Shown piece after piece: positions 46,157 through 58,100 of a stretch of 64,000 bases of DNA. The first letter of the stretch is position 1. The number at the start of each line of letters is the position of its first letter. Under the pieces are notes generated by a model that was given only the letters and a program-made list of their open reading frames with translations, had not been told where the DNA came from and searched no databases. Source of the DNA: Protonemura montana (lineage: Eukaryota; Arthropoda; Insecta; Plecoptera; Nemouridae); contig OX387607.1 in NCBI GenBank assembly GCA_947568835.1, forward strand, positions 10,803,701-10,867,700, in the 5' to 3' direction. The position numbers and the translations under genes are program-made.

Positions 46157-49100
46157 TCACGTGGGATCGCGCCTGTCCACACGATGTCGCAACCGATGAA
46201 CGATCTCGTCGTGAATGATGTTAAAGCACATCGCCGTCAACGCCATCCCGCTCAAGATGTACAGCGAACAAAACCAAATGGAACCGGTCGTCGGCGGTCG
46301 TTCTCTCGTGGAGAGCATATCACCGAAGCCAATCGTGCTCAGACTCATGAAGCAGAAGTAAGTGCCATCCAAGAACGGCCAAGCCTCGAGCCGACCCAGA
46401 ACGAACGCCCCCACACAGATGTAGATCATCATCACGATCAGACACAAGATGATGGGGGCGATTATGTGGCCCGGCGACTGGATGGACATCTCGTCAAGGC
46501 TGGAACCTGCTGACGTCTGGTTGTTTTTTCCATCCTCCCTTGCCGGCGAGTGGAGATTGTTGTGCGTTGAGCTCGCCGATGTGAAGTTTGACGACGCCGA
46601 ACGCACGTAGAAAGGTTCTTGAAGTTGTTGTTGCTGCTGTTGCAGTTCGAGTTGTTGCCGCTTCTTGCGCATGCGTCTTTCCTTGTCTTGCATTTGTTTT
46701 TCGTCGTAGCAGCAGTAGCCGCAGTTGGAACAGAAGCAGCAGCAGAGCGAGCGCGCGAATATGCGACGCATGCATTTGGAGAGGAGAGCGCCGACGCTCG
46801 AGAGGTAGATGAGCATAAGGGGGATGCCGAGGACGGCGTAGCCCATGGTGACTGCTTTGCCGAGAGAGGTGCGTGGCCCGCCGTTCCCATAACCTGGAAT
46901 ACATAGAGGCAGGTTTTGGTTAGTGAGAAGATTATGCAGTGATGTCAAGGTCATTGGATCTTTAAAACTGTATTTTCTTCGCAAACTGATAAAACGGCAA
47001 AAAACAGTTTCCCAAAAGATACAGATATGAGAGACAGGAATGCAAAAAGAGAGAAAAGTCTAGGTATGTACTTGCTTGATTTTTTTATTGTTTTTGACAA
47101 CAGGCCCTGTGGCATTTACCTAATTGCGTCGGCTAATTTCTCGAACTATTTACCTTAGTTTTTTATATATTTAGATGCGTTCAGGATGTCTGGCCTAGGT
47201 TATTTGATTGAAATTACTTATTTTTTAAACAGAGAGAAGCCGACTTTGTTTTTAATTTATCCAAAATTACATCTGAAAGATACAAATTGCAAGTCTAGAT
47301 AGGCAGTGCTATGGTAGTGGTCACCTTCCTAGAGAGGAACTCTGTAAGAGCAGTCGCGAGCTGGCCGTTGGGGAGCAAGCATAATGTGTATTGTGTGGCG
47401 TGAAGTAATATGTGTCTATTTACCCGCCCCTCTCAACCCACCCGTTACAAATTCTTAAAAGACAGTAGTTGGTTTACTTCGCTTTAAAACAAGTCTGTTT
47501 TTTTTTTTTTTTTTAGACTGCATTTCATTTGCAAATACTAGTCGCATTAAAACAGCAAAACAACAGTTAGTGAAGCTCGTGCAAGCCGAAGAGATGTCAC
47601 AAACAAATTGAATCCAGACGTAAAATGCAACCAATGCAACAGCAGCAAACACAGACACAATTTCTACCAATTTGGCTTCGTGGTCTCTGTCGAGTTTAGT
47701 GAGAGGATAGTTTACAGTTTTTCATGTCATGTTTCACGAAATGCCTGTTGTTGACGTTTGGCAAGTTTCGCCAAACGAGCAAGTCTTGAAGTTCGCAGAA
47801 GGAGTCGAGCAAGTCTTGAATAGTTCGCGGAGAGACCACGGTTTGTTTGGCGGTTGCTGCTGAATTCGTTGCTGTTAGTATATTCCGTTCGTAGCTCCTT
47901 AGAACATTGCCTATTTAAAATCGTTCGACCTTACTATTCCCATATAAAAACTTTCACATAAAGTCCACATTTTTGTTTTATTTGGATTTTTTTTTAACGG
48001 AATTATATTTACAAAATTCCTTTAAAAAGGGGAAAGTTCCGTAGTGATTTTGTTTTAGACTATTTCTTACAGATTTTCTGGCCCCTTCGTTGTTGTTAGA
48101 AAGCTAGAATTTGAATATATTGTAGATAAATTAATAAACTTTCTACCAACTTTTTTTTTGAATATTTTTTCGCTTGCCTAACTAAACCACTAAAAATTTA
48201 CCTTTTTTTCCCCCCAAATTTAAGAACAAAATATTTGACAAAGTCAAAACAAATAAATAAGTCTAGCCTGTTGGTAAAAATTAGGCAGAACATTTTTGGT
48301 ATAGAGCTATACAAAGTTCAAGCCGAATTAACAAATATATAAAACTAACTGCAGAGATCCTTTCCCTTAACTGGTGTGCCAAAGGAATTAAAATTAAAAT
48401 TAAAAAAAGTGCATGTGCTAGAGAGAGAAAGAGAGAAATGAATGCACTTAGATGGCTAGAGTTTTTTGTCATTGTCACCTCACAAACAGAATTATTCACT
48501 ACAACACAGACAGGATCAAGACAATTCCTTCCAGTCGTGAGAAGCTAAACAGAGTTTTTCTAGACCATTGCAGCTCGTCCGACAACCACAACAGACCACA
48601 GGAAGGAACCAGATGAACTTATTCTGCACCTCAAGGGCTGCGAGGGCGTTCCATCAAACGAAACCAAAGTTTGGCGCTGTTTCCGCGGCTAGGCATGCTC
48701 AGCGGAACAATGGTAGACTTTGCCAAGGGTAAAGATGGGCACAGCCACGAACGCGGCTACGCGAAGAAGATATTTACACTAACTTTACTGTTTGCGCCGA
48801 AGAGGAATCGGCTAGAGAGCCTTCTGTTACTGTCAAAAATGCATGCACGGTTTTTGGACGCTTTTCACTGTTATTTTGGGTGAATGACGTAAAATGTCCC
48901 ATTAATTATGTTATAGAAAAAAATCTCCAAATCAAAAAGCATCCTTATCAAAATGATTCATGAAAAAATTATCAATTTTATAATGTATTGTATTAACATA
49001 TTAATTATTAATTATTTAAGAACCACTGTCTTTCTGCCTGAACAGATATTCTCATTATTTTCACTTCGTAAAATCATTAAATTTATCATTATTCTGCATC

Positions 49101-52100
49101 AACGTGGCCCGATCCGTTCACGGCCTTCCAAATTATGTCCGGATCGATGTACCTCGTGGTAGCTCATACCATCGAGGTCCCTGTCCATCCAAAATGGTAT
49201 ACGCATCCTGCGTGCTGCAAGCAATATCCAGCGATGTCAGCGACTAGTGGCGTGCAGTTGTACTGAACAGGGAGCAAGGCTGTGTGCTAAGTAAAATCAA
49301 CTGCATTTTCCAGACGTTAAACTTATTAAGAATGAAAGTTAATAAGACTGTTTCTCAGTTCTTGAAAAATAATGATATTAAAAAAAAAAAAACTCGGAGA
49401 TTTTTTATTAATATGCTTATTATTAAAAACGCTATTTTGAAAAATAAAACCATCACATTATTTAATTTTTGTAGCGATAACTTGAAAACAATTAACTCTG
49501 GTCAATGAAGGTACAATAAAATACACATGTGCTCAATTCCGAAGCGAGAAGCTCGTGAGCACTGTCTACTAGATACCGCGCGCCACACGGCCATGATGTT
49601 TTCCCGCCACACCGCCCTCTCGAGATTGCATTTGACGCGCGCGAACTGCCCAATCAATTGTTAACTCGCGCGTAATTGATACGCATGCAACACGCAGCAC
49701 GGGAAATGCTAGTTTGCATTGCGTCGACCGCTGCATTACTCGACGGTGGCCGATCATTTATTGATTCCAGCCGATAATGTACGGCGGCAACATCTCTTTG
49801 GCGGTGACCCGGGCCGAATTCGTCATAAATCATGGCGTCTATAGGAAAGTGCTCTCGTTGGCTGCTGCTAGCGCCAGAGAGACACTTTAGTCTGAGAGTG
49901 GCGTACTCTTGTATGAGTTTCATTTATCAAATAAGGTTACAAAATGTTGTTCGCTATTTTTTTTAGCCATCACAATTGAAATGTTCGATCAGAAGTTCCT
50001 TGAGATGATTAAATTATGATGGTTTTTAGACTCATGTCTACTTTATCCGACTAAATCTGACTTTATATTTTTTATATTGGGTTTTGAATCTTTGGTAAAA
50101 TCAACCATTTCTTTAGGAAAAATTGGTCAGATCAGCTGAAACCTATTGTAATAATAACAAGTACATAGATTAGGATCACAAAACGTACGGGAAAAAAGTC
50201 AATTTTTCTGTAAAAAATTAAAAAACGGGCAGTTTGAAATTAGGTTGAAATTTCTTTTTCGTTTTATTTTAAGCAGACTTCTTAGTCTTTTTTTTACTAG
50301 ATCGACTCACTTTTGTCTCAGCTGGAATTTGTTAATTTTGGTTTGAATTAAGAACTCCCTTTGCCGACTTCTCTATTTGCACCCGCTGGCCTTTCCTTGC
50401 ATAGTTATGTCCACATTTGGTAATGTGGCCTTGACAGCAAAAGAAGCTTAAATGGTGGAACGCATAAGTGGATAAAATTGACAAAATCGTTCAAAACCAA
50501 CGTGCACAATCGTAGAGGGCCACTCTTGGTTCTCCATGACCCTCTTTCACCCACCCTTTGAAAATCAGCAGTATTAGTGAAATACCACGGTCGCTTTGCC
50601 AGTTCGAGACTCACTGCTGCGATATGGATGGCTTTCCTCGTGCGCCGCGCGGCGCGCCACCGTCGGAAAGCATTACAAAAGAACACAAGCCCGTGCGGCG
50701 AATTGATTGGCCGAGTCAATGCAAAAAGTGTGTTTCCGCTCGTAGACGTCGGGCAAACCACAACGCCCCCACCTCTACCCCCAAACGCCTCCCAGTTTTT
50801 TTTTCACTGCCCCGGCGAACATCACATTTATAGTGCTCGACATATTTTTTTCTATCCGGGTCTGTTATTTGATGTATGTGAGAAAAAACAAAAAGAAAAT
50901 GTCGGAAAAAATGTTAGATCTTAGTGGGTAATAATTTAGTACGTTTTGTGAAAAACTGCTATGATAAGTTATCAATATAGTCAATATATGAAGCAATTTT
51001 CAATCTCTGGATTCATCACCTGACGGTATGTTAGTTTGGAATCTGTAGGAACACACGAAATATTTCAATATTTACTTGTGAATTCTTCACTTCATAAAGT
51101 TCAAGAAAAAGCGAAGTGGAATGACAGATGACGATGTGAGAGAATGATATGCTTACGAAAAAAAGAACAAGGAGTCAAATGAAGTGACAGGCGGTTTATT
51201 TATTTTTATTTATTTATTATTTAAGTCTAGGAATTCCTACTCTGTTGTAATACAGAGGAATGTACAGACTATACTATATTATAAGATATAAAAATATTTA
51301 AAAAAAAAAAAATGAATAATAACTTCTTATGGAAATAGAAAAGGAAAAAATAATAATAATAATAATGCATGTCAATTATAATGGTAACAAATAATAAAAG
51401 CACTGATCATAATAATATTAATAAGTGTAAAACTAATAAAACTATAAGTAACCTAACCAAACTAAGGTCAGGTACCTACATTTCTATTAAATACTAAAGA
51501 TAAATTAATGAATTGTAATAATAATGAACTTCATTAAATAATAAAAGCACACATAATAATAATATTAATAATAATAATAATAATAAAACTATAAGTAACC
51601 TAACCAAATTCAGGTAGTACATTTCTATTAAATATTAAAGATAAATTAATGAACTGTACATTTTTTAATTGTAATTTATATTTCTAATTTTGGATTTTTC
51701 ATTGCTGATTTAAACTCTTCTATAGTGTAAAAAACATTATTAATAAAGAATTTTTTTAATCTATCTTTAAATTGAATGATGTCTAATTGCTTTATATGTT
51801 TAGGTAGAATATTGAATAATTGAAGGCCCATATGTTTTACTTGCTGTTTAATTCTAGTTAATTTTTCTTGTTCTAATTTAAAGTTATTTTTATTTCTAGT
51901 ACTATGGTTATGGTTATGTATCGGAAATGTTTGAATGTTATTTTTTATAAATAATATTAGTTTGTAGAGGTATAAATTTGGCAAAGTCATAATTCTTAAT
52001 GATTTAAAATGTTTACGGCATGATTTTTTTGGTTTTAAATTTTGCATTATACGGATAACTTTTTTTTGCAGTTTAAATATTCTTTTATAATTTGAGCAGT

Positions 52101-55100
52101 TTCCCCAGAAAATAATACCATAGCTCATGTGGGATTCGAATAGGCCATGGTAAGTTATTTTTAAAGTTTTTTTAGAGACTATGGTTTTGAGTATTCTTAT
52201 TGCATAGCATTGTTTAGATAATTTATTTTGTAGTTTATTTATTTGGCATTTCCATTTGAGTTGATTGTCTAATTCTATACCTAGGAAGGTTATACTCTCA
52301 ACTATTTCTAACTTTTCTGTGCCGGTTATAATTGTTGGGGTGGGTTGTAGGTCGTTAATGTGTCTTGTCCTGAAATTAATTATTTTAGTCTTGTTTGTAT
52401 TTAATGTTAGTTGATTTGCCTGGAGCCATCCAAAAATTTCTTGCATCACTTCATTAGCTTTTTGTTCTAAATTTTGGAGAGAAGAGTCTGATATAAATAC
52501 ACTAATATCATCGGCAAACATTGTAATTTTTGCATTTTTAATATTCCTTGGAAGATCATTTATATAAATTAGGAATAATAATGGGCCTAGAATACTCCCT
52601 TGTGGGATTCCCTGTTTAATGAATTGCTCTTCTGAGTAGTAGGTTTTTAAGTTATTTTCCGAGTCTAAGTTTTTTATTAAAACAGATTGCCTTCTATTTG
52701 ATAGGTACGAATTGAACCATTTATTGGCAATTCCTCTGACTCCATAATGTTCTAATTTCTTTAGCAATAATTTATGATCGACACAATCAAAAGCTTTGCT
52801 CAGATCGCATAGTATGCCCATAGCCTGCTTTTTATCACTCAGTGCTGAGGATACATGATCAATAAAATCAAATATAGCTGATTCAGTAGATTTCTTTTTC
52901 CTAAATCCGTGTTGTTCCGATGATAATGTGTTAAATTTGTTCAGAAAGTCCACTAGTCTGGTATACATAATTTTTTCTAAGATTTTGGAAAAAGAATTTA
53001 ATATTGATATAGGGCGATAATTACTTGGGTCTTTACTAGTGCCTTTTTTATAGAGTGGTAGAACCTTAGCCATTTTATAGATGTCAGGGAACGTTCCAAG
53101 TGCTAAAGATTCATTGCAAAGATGAAATAAAGGCTCTAACAGATAGGGAGTGGATGTTTTGATTATTTTAGTTGGAATATAATCGTGTCCACCTGAATTT
53201 TTCAATTCGTTTATAATATTTTTCAATTCAGAATGACTAACTGGGAAGAGAAACATTGATTGTTTGTTAGCTGGGATTTCTCCTAATTTAGTTATGGCTT
53301 CTTTGCTATTAGCACATTTATGGTTATTTTTAGGGATAGCGCAATTAATAAAGTATGTGTTAAAGCCGTTCGCTATTTCTTTAGGTGTTAGTAAGATTTT
53401 TCCATTAGTAATTAATTCATTTATTTTGTCATTTTTCGGTTTTATCCTTCCTATTTCTTTATTAACTAGATTCCATGATGTCTTCATTACGTTTTTTGAC
53501 TTTCTTATTTCCTCGTGAATTTGAAGTCTTTTTGCTGCCTTTATAATTTTCCTTAATACACCGGAATAGTGTTTCATGTGATGTTTCCATATAGGGCTTT
53601 TAGTTTGTTTACCAATGATTATTAAGTTTCTTTTATGTTTACATGAAACTCGTATGCTTTTTGTTATCCACGAGTTATTTATCTTGTTAGATGGTTTGAC
53701 TTTTTTTAGTGGATATGCTTTATTGAAATGTTTGTTAAGGGTATCTGAAAATGCTGTTGTTTTATTGTTTAGATCCATTGAATTTTGAACATCTTTCCAG
53801 CTTTCATTCATTAATAGCGAGGACATCTTTCTGTCGTTGGGTTTTGTGTAAAATCTCCTTTCTACGAGTTTATTTCTGTCTTCGCCGTGACATCTTTCTG
53901 AATTATTTTTAATATTATGCAAGAATAAGATAGATTTATGATCTGATAGCCCAGTTTCATACACCTTGGATTTGAATTTGTTGGATTCTATATTAGTCAT
54001 AATGTTGTCGATACAAGTTGCGGTGGAAGAAGTTACTCTAGTTGGCTCATCAATAGATAAAGTTATATTAAAAGAGTCTAATAGGGAGCACAGATTTTGT
54101 TTATTTTGGCAGTTTACTAGCGTGTTGAGGTTTAAGTCACCACTAATGATGATGGATTTAGGTTTATATGTATTCTCTAGATTTATTCTTATCAGCATTT
54201 TTTCAAGTCTATTAAGGAAGTTATTAAAGCAACTACTAGGAGATCTATAAATACATAGAATAATTATATTGTATAACTTCAATTCAATGGCAGAGCATTC
54301 GAAGATTTTTTCTTCACTTAAATTAACCAGGTCCGTTCTATCAGTTATTTCAGTCCACTTTTCTCTACTAAAAATACATGTACCTCCGTGTGCATGGAGA
54401 TTCCGGGTAAAGATTGATGCTAGATTGAAACCCGTTAAGACAATTGAATCTGATTCATTAATATTCAGCCAATGTTCAGTTAAGGCTATTATATTTATAG
54501 TTGAGTCAAGCTCCCTTAAAACTATTTCTAATTCATTTATTTTTGAGCGGATAGATCTGATATTTTGGTAAAATATGTGAATTGGCTGCTCAGCTCTACC
54601 TGATCTTGTTGAAAGTTTGTTGGTTGTCACTCTATCTTGCCCACTGCGCCCTTCGTTTGTCGGTAGACTCGTCACACCACTGTGCACAATACCTTTGAAT
54701 GGCGTACCAATGCCGCTCGGGATGTCCTATGGTACCTGATTGATGTCGGATGACGGCTCCATCCGGTTCGATGGTCCCATACCTCGAATCCTTTGACTCT
54801 GTCTAGGTAGTTGATCGGAGATTTCTTGCAAAACATGATGATGTTGATGTGTTTTTTGCTGTTGCTGCTGCTGTTGTTGCTGCTGCTGCAGTTTTTGCTG
54901 CGGCTGATGTTGATGCTGCTGCTGCTGCTGCGGCTGATGTTGATGCTGCTGCTGCTGCTGCTGCTGCTGTGGCTGATGTTGATGCTGATGCTGCGGCTGA
55001 TGTTGATGTTGCTGCTGCTGCTGTTGATGTTGATGCTGCTGCTGCGGTTGATGTTGATGATGCCGCTGTTGCTGATGAGATTGTTGATGTGGCTGTTGAT

Positions 55101-58100
55101 GCTGCTGTCTGTCAGCTGACGTCGACGACTCCTTTTGGTTTAGTGGCTGTTGTTGCTGTTCATGTCGCCGCTGTTGTTCTGACTGATGCTGTTTCTCATA
55201 GTAGGCTGGTACTATCAGCCTGGAATTTTCATCTACACGGTAGACTCGTCCGTTAACTTTTAGTTTATCGAATGTTACTATCGCGTCTTCGTTTTCTGCT
55301 CTTGCACACTTCATTTCTGCTATCAGAATTCTGCGGTCCTCTATCACACGTTGTGAAAAGTCTTCCATAATCACAATGTTTGTTCCTTTTAGACATTTCT
55401 TCCTCCTAAAAATTTCCTCACGTTTTTTAAAACTTAAAAATTTCACTACTATAGCCCTTGGATTGTTGCCTCCTGCAATGCGGTGGGCCCTTTCAATGTC
55501 ACTTGCTTCCAATCTCACTCCAAGCACTCTCCTCGCAATGTCAATGATTAGGTCCTCACAGTCTTGCCATGACTCGTTACCACCTTGTTTTTCGTTGAAC
55601 CCACGGAACACGAGATTATTTCTTTTGCTCTGGTTTTCGCTGTAGTCATCTTTACGTGCTAATACTTGAATTTTATGCAAAAGAGCGGAGTTCTCTACCG
55701 TGAGTGAGACTAGTTTTGTTTCAAGTTCCTCTACCTTCGTTTCCAATTGCACCACTTTCGTTTCCATGCCGGACTGCAAATGCTAGATTTATTACATACT
55801 TTTTTTTTTTAGCAAAATAATAAAAAAAAGTTCAAACGGCAAAAAAATGAGATTTTTGTTAGACTTTTGGATAAACAGTAGACAAAGTGATATCAATACG
55901 ATATCACTTTGTCTATGTTAAAAAAACAAGTACTCACAAAAATAAAACCGTTTCATTTTTATAAGCTTAATTATTCTATGTTGCTTATTGTTCTATGCGT
56001 GTAATAGCTGTCCGTACCAATTACCGTTCGACTGCTCGGTAATTAAAATAAACTACAGTTTGGCGCCATTTTTATCAGCCTCTATTATACCACTCTATTA
56101 TCACGGCCACACCCCAATTATTGACAGCTATTGCCCCATCCAGCTCAAACCCACCGTGATCAAAGACTTTACAGAGAATCGCAAATCGCAATTATACAAC
56201 ATTGTTCAATTACCGTTTCGTTAATTAATGATCGCACACCCGGACGCGTGGTAATTGATAACATTACATATTAAATTAGATCGCTGTGTGTACATATAAT
56301 TAGAATAAAGCGCGAATGATGCTTGACTTTATGCAACCGGTGCTGAGAATGATCTGTTATTCGATAATTCCCTTGGTCCCTTTGATACCGGTACTACAAA
56401 TGTGGCGTCCTTTATGTCACGGATAAAACAATTGACAGTAGGACGGTCGAGTCGATCACATATGTTTGTAACAACGTGTAGCTGGAGAGTCTACCGTGCC
56501 GTGGCGACAGAAGGTGTGTATTTGGCGAACGTATCGCGGGCAGTCCTCCCCGAGAGAGAGAGGGAGATAACGAACCCACAGCCTCCGTGACCAGAGTTTT
56601 AAAAAGTTGGGAGGGCAGAAGGGGAATTCTGCTCGAATGAAAAGATGGGCTAGCTGTGTGTTGGTTGAATATTTGAAATGGAATAGAGCGACGACAATAT
56701 GTTATTTTGGTTCCCATACACCCTTTGGTTCCCATACACCCTTTGGTTCCCTATAAACTACGGGCATTTTACTTTGTCACTTTTCTTCTAAAGTATGGTC
56801 ATGTATGGTAAACAAAATGATTTGGTAGCGTTCGATGATATAGAAAGCTGATTGATCCACCATCTTTTAAAAATATGGCAAATTAAGGCATTTTTCTATT
56901 GGACGAAAAGGAAGATTCTCAGCTCGATTTGGAGACGTTTTCTTTGATCTCTTTGGTCTGAGGTTGCCATGCATTTCCGGAATCTTCTGACTGATTTGAA
57001 TGAAAAATGTCATGCTATTTTCATTTTACAAATTTTGTTCAGAAAGAACTCAAACCAGTGATAAAAAAATACCGGTAAATACCGGTAAATTTTTTCCTAT
57101 ACATTCCAAACCCTAGCATGGAAGTCGGTTTCTGTGAAAGGCCTCCGCTTAAATCGCAAAATACACGAGTTTCTATCAAATCATCTTGTGTGAGTGGTAA
57201 AGTGAGAGGTAAATTTACCTACGCCAAAGTTGTGCCTTCGATGGTACACAACATTGAAATTTCCAATCCCTTTTCCCTCCAGCATCTTCCAGCTCGTCTG
57301 CGTTGACTTAGTAGAATATCAATTCTGTATAGCAATTACGTCTCGTAGACAGATGCTTTTCTATAACCTAAGTGTTTGTATATCTGTATAGAAACGAACC
57401 TGTATTGAAAATGATAGCGTCTAGCTTTAGGTTACAAGCCCACCCTCCTTCCTCAAAGGTACACAAAATGAAAAACCTTCTGACGCGTTGAGAGAAGTGT
57501 CAGAGCAACATGTTCTCAATAATCAACCTTGAGTATTCGCAAATGTTACTGATGGTAAGGTGTTCTGTGTTCGAGATAGTAATTAAACAATCGCAATGCG
57601 CTAGTAAATGGTGATAGCGATGAACAATAAAGGTGTCAGTTACGTAACTGGTGTGCCGTGGTGGCGGCTGTGAGTTTAAACTGGAAAGACAGTCGGTGGA
57701 AAGGGTTAACTATACTCTCTATTGCGTTGAGATGGAGTAGGTATTTTGTTACTTTCAGCACGAGCACGTCGTCTGTCTTTCTCAAGATGAATTAAGTATA
57801 GGCTTGTGATGATTTCAATTAGGCGCTAGCAAATCGAGCGAGTAAGTGTCTAGAAGGCGCACGTCACTAACACCAAGCTACAAGATTGTGTTCCAAAAAT
57901 GGCTGTCAACGAAAACGAATTGAATTAAAACGATTTATTTTGTTTACTAAACAAAGATTGCTTCTGTAAAGCTTGGGTGAAAGCACAAAACGAGATGATT
58001 AATGATGATTTTTCTCAGAAGAAAAATACCTCGTTAGAATTTTATAATCGTGAGGGCACTCTTTTTTCGCGGTGTTGAAATACTTTTGTAGTCGACTTCT

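Larger units (their letters stand above)
51195..55800 (-). mobile_element. Full-length non-LTR retrotransposon (LINE), two intact ORFs
   Basis: ORF1 (55779-54727) and ORF2 (54687-51676) are separated by 39 bases on the minus strand. A 3' UTR of about 470 bases follows, ending in a TTTATTTATTTTTATTTATT-like tail (plus-strand view) near 51195-51225. The element has endonuclease and reverse transcriptase but no RNase H, as in CR1/jockey-like clades. Both ORFs are uninterrupted, implying a recent insertion. It lies in the K2P intron in the sense orientation. The 5' border is uncertain, at or beyond 55800, possibly including the hairpin at 55879-55915. I did not find a target-site duplication. Confidence 0.85.

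Noticed and set aside
46462-46904. Overlapping Arg/Ser-rich ORFs opposite or out of frame with the K2P exon
   Set aside because: Shadows of the GC-rich channel exon; the channel frame has clear TM and pore motifs.
47455-47670. Hydrophobic minus ORF as a K2P exon or small membrane protein
   Set aside because: Poly-Lys end comes from a poly-T run, there is no acceptor in phase with the channel, and no K2P motif.
50405-50924. Gene in the GC-rich island (ORFs on both strands)
   Set aside because: No known domain, start or splice support. Left as a possible noncoding element.
54811-55256. Leu- or Ala/Val-rich plus-strand ORFs
   Set aside because: Antisense readings of the CAG/CAC repeat of LINE ORF1.
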